A program made the position numbers and the translations under genes. Source: Pseudomonadota bacterium (lineage in GTDB: Bacteria > Pseudomonadota > Gammaproteobacteria > Pseudomonadales > Moraxellaceae). From it: a stretch of DNA of 64,000 bases. The notes under the pieces were generated by a model that had not been told where the DNA came from, did no database searches, and was given only the letters and a program-made list of their open reading frames with translations. The DNA lies in NCBI GenBank assembly GCA_023393635.1, contig JAEWKT010000042.1:21300-85299 (forward strand), read 5' to 3'. Below are positions 61,474 to 64,000 of the stretch, piece after piece. The stretch's first letter is position 1, and each line of letters begins with the position of its first letter.

Positions 61474-62217
61474 TTATTTTAATACACGCTCAAGAAACTT
61501 AAACATGGCGTGGCGCGATTGCTGAGCAGCTTGTGCATCAAAGCCTAAATTAATACCATTGGCACGCGCACGCTCATCAGCGACTGGGTTGGTAAAACCA
61601 TGCTTTGCGCCCTGATAGACATCGACATGATAGCTTACTTGCGCTGTATCCATCTCCGCTCTAAAGGCTTCAAGGTCGTCAAGCGTTACCATACTGTCTG
61701 CTTCGCCATGCTGAATAAGAAGTTCAGCTTTAATTTTACCTTGCTCGGCAGGTGCTTTAGGACTTAAAGTACCATGAAAGCTCACCACGCCTTTTAAATC
61801 ATACCCCTCACGTGCCATATCCAGTGCAATTTTACCACCAAAACAAAAGCCAATTGCGGCCAGTCTACTGCCATCGACTTCAGCTTGCTGTGCCAGTGCA
61901 TCAAGGCCAGCTTTAGCGCGTTGCATCAGTAAATTTTGGTTAGAGGTTAGCTCGCTCATCCATTCATTGGCCTGACTGGCCTGATCAGTGACCTTGCCAT
62001 TACCATACACATCAATGGTTAATGCTGCATAACCCTGTGAGGCCAGCTCGTCGGCACGCTCTTTTGGATAGTCGGTTAACCCCCACCATTCTGGGCAAAC
62101 TACCACACCAGCAAGTTTGTCTTTAGCTTGTGCAGGCAGGGCTAAATGCCCAATTAAGGTCGTGCCTTCAGGTGAGGTATAGCGTAATTCGCGGGAAATA
62201 ATTGCAGGCTGTGCCAT
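61474..62217 (-). CDS. Dienelactone hydrolase family protein
   Basis: Alpha/beta hydrolase of 247 residues. The nucleophile is Cys in GFCFGGK near residue 124, the acid is Asp in GEADSMVT near 175, and the base His is in GAKHGFTNP near 207; an early Glu in CPEWWG is the extra residue that activates the Cys in this family. The complete set fits true dienelactone-type hydrolases, which open lactones in chlorocatechol degradation, but related proteins have broader ester specificities. No catabolic genes are adjacent. The gene lies 150 bases upstream of mutY on the same strand. Confidence 0.88.
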   Translation of the reverse strand: MAQPAIISRELRYTSPEGTTLIGHLALPAQAKDKLAGVVVCPEWWGLTDYPKERADELASQGYAALTIDVYGNGKVTDQASQANEWMSELTSNQNLLMQRAKAGLDALAQQAEVDGSRLAAIGFCFGGKIALDMAREGYDLKGVVSFHGTLSPKAPAEQGKIKAELLIQHGEADSMVTLDDLEAFRAEMDTAQVSYHVDVYQGAKHGFTNPVADERARANGINLGFDAQAAQQSRHAMFKFLERVLK

Positions 62218-62336
62218 CTTAACTCTCCAATCAATACTTTACAGGTGACTGATAGTGCTTTTTAAAAGCTGGTTGCAGTGTAAAGGATATGGGCAATGGT
62301 CAAGTTATTGTTTGGTATGGCTTTGTAAGGCAGCAC

Positions 62337-62361
62337 AAAAAAGCGACCCGAAGGCCGCCTT
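62337..62361 (-). terminator. Terminator with UUCG tetraloop, after the DUF1328 gene
   Basis: On the minus strand GGCGGCC-TTCG-GGTCGC (one mismatch) is followed by TTTTTT, about 75 bases past the stop of the small membrane gene. Confidence 0.65.
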
Positions 62362-62434
62362 TTGCATTATTAAATGCCTGATTAAACTATTGATTAAACC
62401 CAACTATAGGATTTAAATCACAGTCGAGTACCTG

Positions 62435-62596
62435 TTATGGCAAACGACCGCGTGACACAAAAGCAACCACAGCTAGGATAATAGCAACCACCAGGAAGAT
62501 AATAGCGAAGTCTTGTGATAAACCAGCAACACCACCAAATCCTAATAAACTTGCGATTAAAGCGATAACTGCAAATATGATAGCCCAACGAAACAT
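62435..62596 (-). CDS. DUF1328/YtjA-like small membrane protein (53 residues)
   Basis: Starts MFRWAIIFAVIALIASLLGF from ATG 62596, with GGAG 8 bases upstream; the frame is open to 62650, but the conserved start is here. Two hydrophobic spans separated by GLSQDF and a short basic end (SRGRLP) match DUF1328 proteins, which are single-family inner-membrane proteins found in many proteobacteria, often stress-related. No interaction partner is visible. A terminator follows. Confidence 0.9.
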   Translation of the reverse strand: MFRWAIIFAVIALIASLLGFGGVAGLSQDFAIIFLVVAIILAVVAFVSRGRLP

Positions 62597-62891
62597 GATA
62601 AATTCTCCATTTATAAAATTTGTGCTTTCAATATAAGAAAAAATTTTCATGGCGTTGTTTGTTTTGTGTTCAGTTTTACAAGCTTATGTTGTGCAGGAAG
62701 CATTTGTAAACGCGTATGTCAAAATCTTTTAAGTCAATAAAATCAAGGCTTACACGTAGTAATCATAAAATCCGTCTCACAAGAATAGCTTACAGCGAGC
62801 TAACAATTAGCTTGCCTCAGTTGCAGACCTTAACGCTTTGGCGTATTGCAGCAACCTGATGATAAAGAAACATCTCATTACACTTTAGCTT

Positions 62892-63530
62892 TTAGCTGGT
62901 TTTGTTGTGTTTTACCCAGTGATGACGCACAAATTCAATCACTGCGGGCATTAAACTCACCCCAATAATGGCAAAAATCATATAAGTAAAGTTGTCCTTA
63001 ACCACGGGTAGATTGCCAAAAAAGTAACCCAACCAAATGAATGACAAAATCCATGCGGCACCACCCACCACGTTAAACATTAAAAAACGTGAATATTTCA
63101 TGCTTCCTACCCCTGCAATAAAAGGGGCAAAGGTACGAATAATGGGCATAAAACGGGCAAAAATAATGGTTTTACCGCCATGTTTTTCAAAAAATGCCTG
63201 GGTTTTAAGCAAATGATCCCGCTTGATAAAGCGCAAATTCATATTAAATACCCGTGGCCCAATATAATGGCCAATCTGATAGTTGAGCGAATCTCCCATC
63301 ACTGCTGCCACAAATAGCAAGACACTGAGTAAAACAGGATCCATTGCTCCCGTTGCCGCAATGGCGCCAGCAGCAAATAACAGGCTATCACCTGGCAATA
63401 GCGGCATCACCACCAAGCCAGTTTCTACAAAAATAATAAGAAATAAAATCGCATACACCCACACACCATAATTTTGCACAAACTCAATTAAGTGCTGGTC
63501 AACGTGCAGAATAAATTCAATGAGCTGCAT
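62892..63530 (-). CDS. DedA-family membrane protein
   Basis: Inner-membrane protein of 212 residues with the VTT/SNARE-associated domain: LPGDSLLFAAG near residue 45, DSLNYQIG near 82, FFEKHGGKTIIFARFMPIIRTFAPFIAGVG near 113-140 and three later spans. The FxRFxPxxRT motif and the early acidic residue (ETGLV) match the DedA group represented by YqjA/YghB, which affects membrane lipid scrambling and proton balance in E. coli. The protein is complete. It is convergent with nothing; the broken TetR-like gene lies 238 bases upstream on the same strand. Confidence 0.9.
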   Translation of the reverse strand: MQLIEFILHVDQHLIEFVQNYGVWVYAILFLIIFVETGLVVMPLLPGDSLLFAAGAIAATGAMDPVLLSVLLFVAAVMGDSLNYQIGHYIGPRVFNMNLRFIKRDHLLKTQAFFEKHGGKTIIFARFMPIIRTFAPFIAGVGSMKYSRFLMFNVVGGAAWILSFIWLGYFFGNLPVVKDNFTYMIFAIIGVSLMPAVIEFVRHHWVKHNKTS

Positions 63531-63768
63531 TAGAATAATAATCAGGTAAAATTTGCATCAAATCCTAACAATACTCTGCGGTACTGTCATTAACCTAGGC
63601 AGACGAATACAAAATAAATAAGCCTAGCTTAAGGTTGCATGGTTTGGCTCTGGTTATATCCTGCATGGGCAGAAATTAAGGAGAGGCATAAGGTTTATGC
63701 AATGCAAATTTCTAATTTTAACTTTCAAATTTTTTTAAGCATCAAATCTTTTTTCTTATACCATGCCA

Positions 63769-64000
63769 TTATTCGGCCGAAGTTTTAGCCAATTGACGGG
63801 CACCCGTAATAATCATATGAATCATGCGCACGGTTTGCTGCAAAATCAGCATTTGTCCTGCGGTATCTTGCTCCATTGCGGTAGCACCCATTGCAAAAAC
63901 CAGCCGTGTAATGGCTTTGGCGACCAGTCCTGGTGCATCCAGTTGATTGGCGTGTTATTGTTCTAACCGTACCAAATGACCTTGCAGCTCGGTTTCAAAA
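63769..64000 (-). pseudogene. 3' part of a TetR-like regulator with an in-frame stop
   Basis: Reading from the right edge, FETELQGHLVRLEQ is followed by TAA (63955-63957), then HANQLDAPGLVAKAITRLVF, continuing to LAKTSAE and a TAA at 63769. The helical sequence past the stop (RLVFAMGATAMEQ, QTVRMIHMIITGARQ) resembles the C-terminal domain of TetR-family regulators. A C-to-T change of CAA to TAA would explain the stop. The 5' part lies outside the window, so the gene may be a pseudogene, or the shorter protein may still work. Confidence 0.5.

Overview
The window looks like chromosomal DNA of a gammaproteobacterium of the Moraxellaceae (Acinetobacter or Alkanindiges type). The evidence is moderate GC, an Fmt whose start and motifs match Acinetobacter-type Fmt as I remember it, a MetS-type small transporter subunit, a DUF4259 protein, and a lipase/AraC/SDR/aldehyde dehydrogenase neighbourhood that suits a lipid or hydrocarbon user. 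This assignment is inference; no rRNA or tRNA gene is present to confirm it.

Layout. 1-14.2 kb: poxB (3' end cut by the window edge), a dihydrolipoamide-dehydrogenase-like flavoprotein, a serine esterase/beta-lactamase-fold protein, a secreted triacylglycerol lipase with a divergent AraC regulator, a divergent SDR/aldehyde dehydrogenase pair, an NSS-family transporter with its tiny MetS-like subunit, then fmt-rsmB. 14.4-36.6 kb: a 22-kb accessory block of seven secreted or envelope proteins. Three are roughly 900-residue DUF11-type paralogs, one is a 1981-residue multidomain protein, one is a 166-residue single-domain protein, one is a 2010-residue protein that appears to end in a beta-barrel, and one is an OmpA-domain protein. 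36.6-37.5 kb: a scar of gene remnants pointing toward each other. 37.5-45.3 kb: ilvD, a DsbA-fold-like protein, a MarR/hydrolase pair, a DUF4259 protein and ppc. 45.5-53.5 kb: an HD-domain protein with a frameshifted hydrolase, a TetR-controlled RND efflux adaptor and pump, a small membrane protein and an MgtC-like protein. 53.6-64 kb: a sorbosone-dehydrogenase-like lipoprotein, dnaJ, dapB, a START-domain protein, a zinc alcohol dehydrogenase, mutY with an M23 peptidase and a small protein, a dienelactone hydrolase, a DUF1328 protein, a DedA protein, and the broken 3' end of a probable TetR regulator.

The most interesting region is the 14.4-36.6 kb surface locus. Its proteins share an N-terminal module, DxNxDG-type (calcium-loop-like) motifs and a Cys-containing C-terminal domain. 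The putative outer-membrane anchor carries the same N-terminal module and is translationally coupled to an OmpA-type peptidoglycan binder. A strong intrinsic terminator sits between the small/912-residue pair and the anchor genes, as is common between a major subunit and its less abundant assembly partners. I infer a Sec-exported surface fibre or layer system; no experiment or search supports this here.

Several intergenic regions hold clear palindromes or helically phased repeats upstream of regulator or enzyme genes (6025-6089, 8020-8078, 40670-40699, 45495-45558, 47920-47939). Three coding regions look decayed: 36826-37253, 46369-47210 and 63769-64000.
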